7,104 nucleotides of DNA. It comes from Thermoproteota archaeon (lineage in GTDB: Archaea; Thermoproteota; Bathyarchaeia; Bathyarchaeales; Bathycorpusculaceae). The stretch covers positions 1 through 7,104 of the forward strand of contig JAAZFA010000065.1 of assembly GCA_012511995.1 (NCBI GenBank). Reading direction: 5' to 3'. Made by a program: the position numbers and the translations under genes. Below, in pieces: positions 6,742 through 7,104 of this stretch. Within the stretch, counting starts at the first letter, position 1; the number at the start of each line of letters is the position of its first letter. The notes under the pieces were generated by a model. That model had not been told where the DNA came from, ran no database searches, and worked only from the letters and a program-made list of their open reading frames with translations.

Positions 6742-7104
6742 AGATCTGAATGTTGATTTTGTTCAAAAAAAGTATTTTTCGTTTATAACCAAATATTGTC
6801 TATTTTTTGCCCAATTTCACTTTTTGACGATTTAATAAATAAATGACTTCTGTAGGTTCAAAGCAGATGACCTGCACTACTTAGTGGTACCTCCCTTCCC
6901 TTATATAATTCAGTTAACTCATGGTTGAACTTTTAATTGAATATAAGCATCACCAGACTACCAGCAACCCCCCGCCAAAACTGCAACTGCCACCACCAAC
7001 CCAGAAAAAGTGCATGTTTGAGTGCCACTCCAAGCCTTGTAGTAACCCACTCCAATTTGTTAAGCTCGAAAGTAAGAACAGTATAGTCGTCGCTACCCTG
7101 AGGA
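6698..7104. other. Intergenic stretch without a supported gene
   Basis: About the first 150 bases are AT-rich with repeated T-tracts. At 6863-6886 there are two small adjoining hairpins (GCAG/CTGC and CACTA/TAGTG), and at 6901-6908 a palindromic TATA-like octamer TTATATAA. From about 6940 the composition shifts and the + strand becomes C-rich (for example CAACCCCCCGCC). Two frames stay open to the window edge: + strand from ATG 6921 (61 codons, proline- and cysteine-containing, no recognised family) and - strand from the edge to a TAA at 6933-6935 (56 residues, ending in a Trp- and hydrophobic-rich stretch). They overlap on opposite strands, so at most one is likely real, and open frames of this length are not rare by chance. 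I recognise neither and see no tRNA. Confidence 0.6.
6901..6908. promoter_or_regulatory. TATA-like octamer
   Basis: TTATATAA is a perfect palindrome and could serve as a TATA box in either direction. On the - strand it is preceded by CTGAA, loosely like a purine-rich BRE. On the + strand the expected start about 25 bases downstream would fall inside the ATG-initiated frame at 6921, which argues against it driving that frame. AT-rich spacers give such octamers by chance. Confidence 0.2.

Noticed and set aside
6800..6877. Tiny - strand frame of 25 codons starting with GTG at 6877, with GGGAGGT 11 bases upstream and a TATA-like octamer further up.
   Set aside because: It is too short to judge, has no recognisable sequence and lies within the T-tract region after carB. 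The SD-like and TATA-like strings could not both work for it, since the TATA would place the transcript start downstream of the SD.
6851..6891. AGGTTCAAAG and two small hairpins, checked as a possible tRNA.
   Set aside because: AGGTTCAAAG looks like a T-arm start, but there are no matching acceptor, D or anticodon stems around it, and the hairpins have only 4-5 base pairs.
1..7104. Search for CRISPR arrays, transposon ends, long direct repeats, or a defence or accessory system.
   Set aside because: None was seen. The coding part is four well-known metabolic genes without disruption.

Overview
The window holds the downstream part of an arginine-biosynthesis gene cluster, all on the + strand, in the order argG (3' part only) - argH - carA - carB, followed by about 400 bases with no convincing gene. 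The spacings are 13, 35 and 2 bases, so one polycistronic unit is likely. The best guess for the organism is an archaeon, perhaps of the Bathyarchaeia/TACK kind. The reasons are archaeal-looking ArgG and ArgH sequences, a purine-rich GGAGGT ribosome binding site, GTG/TTG starts and oligo-T tracts after the last gene. This is an inference from sequence flavour; no rRNA or other marker is present, and a bacterial origin is not excluded.

Layout: 3-725 is the C-terminal ~240 residues of argininosuccinate synthase. 739-2226 is a complete argininosuccinate lyase. 2262-3419 is the glutaminase (small) subunit of carbamoyl-phosphate synthase, and 3422-6697 is its large synthetase subunit. 6698-7104 is non-coding as far as can be told. 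It carries a series of T-tracts suited to archaeal termination, a TATA-like octamer, and two weak open frames on opposite strands that run off the window edge.

Together CarA and CarB make carbamoyl phosphate from glutamine, bicarbonate and ATP. Ornithine carbamoyltransferase, not in this window, would turn it into citrulline. ArgG then joins citrulline to aspartate and ArgH splits the product into arginine and fumarate. The same carbamoyl phosphate could also feed pyrimidine synthesis.

No unknown system was found. The point most worth following is that both CarA and CarB carry motifs recalled from the eukaryotic CPS1/CAD (and Bacteroidetes) branch of the family rather than the E. coli or methanogen branch. 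They are still two separate genes in the same order as the eukaryotic fusion protein, and the glutaminase cysteine is intact.
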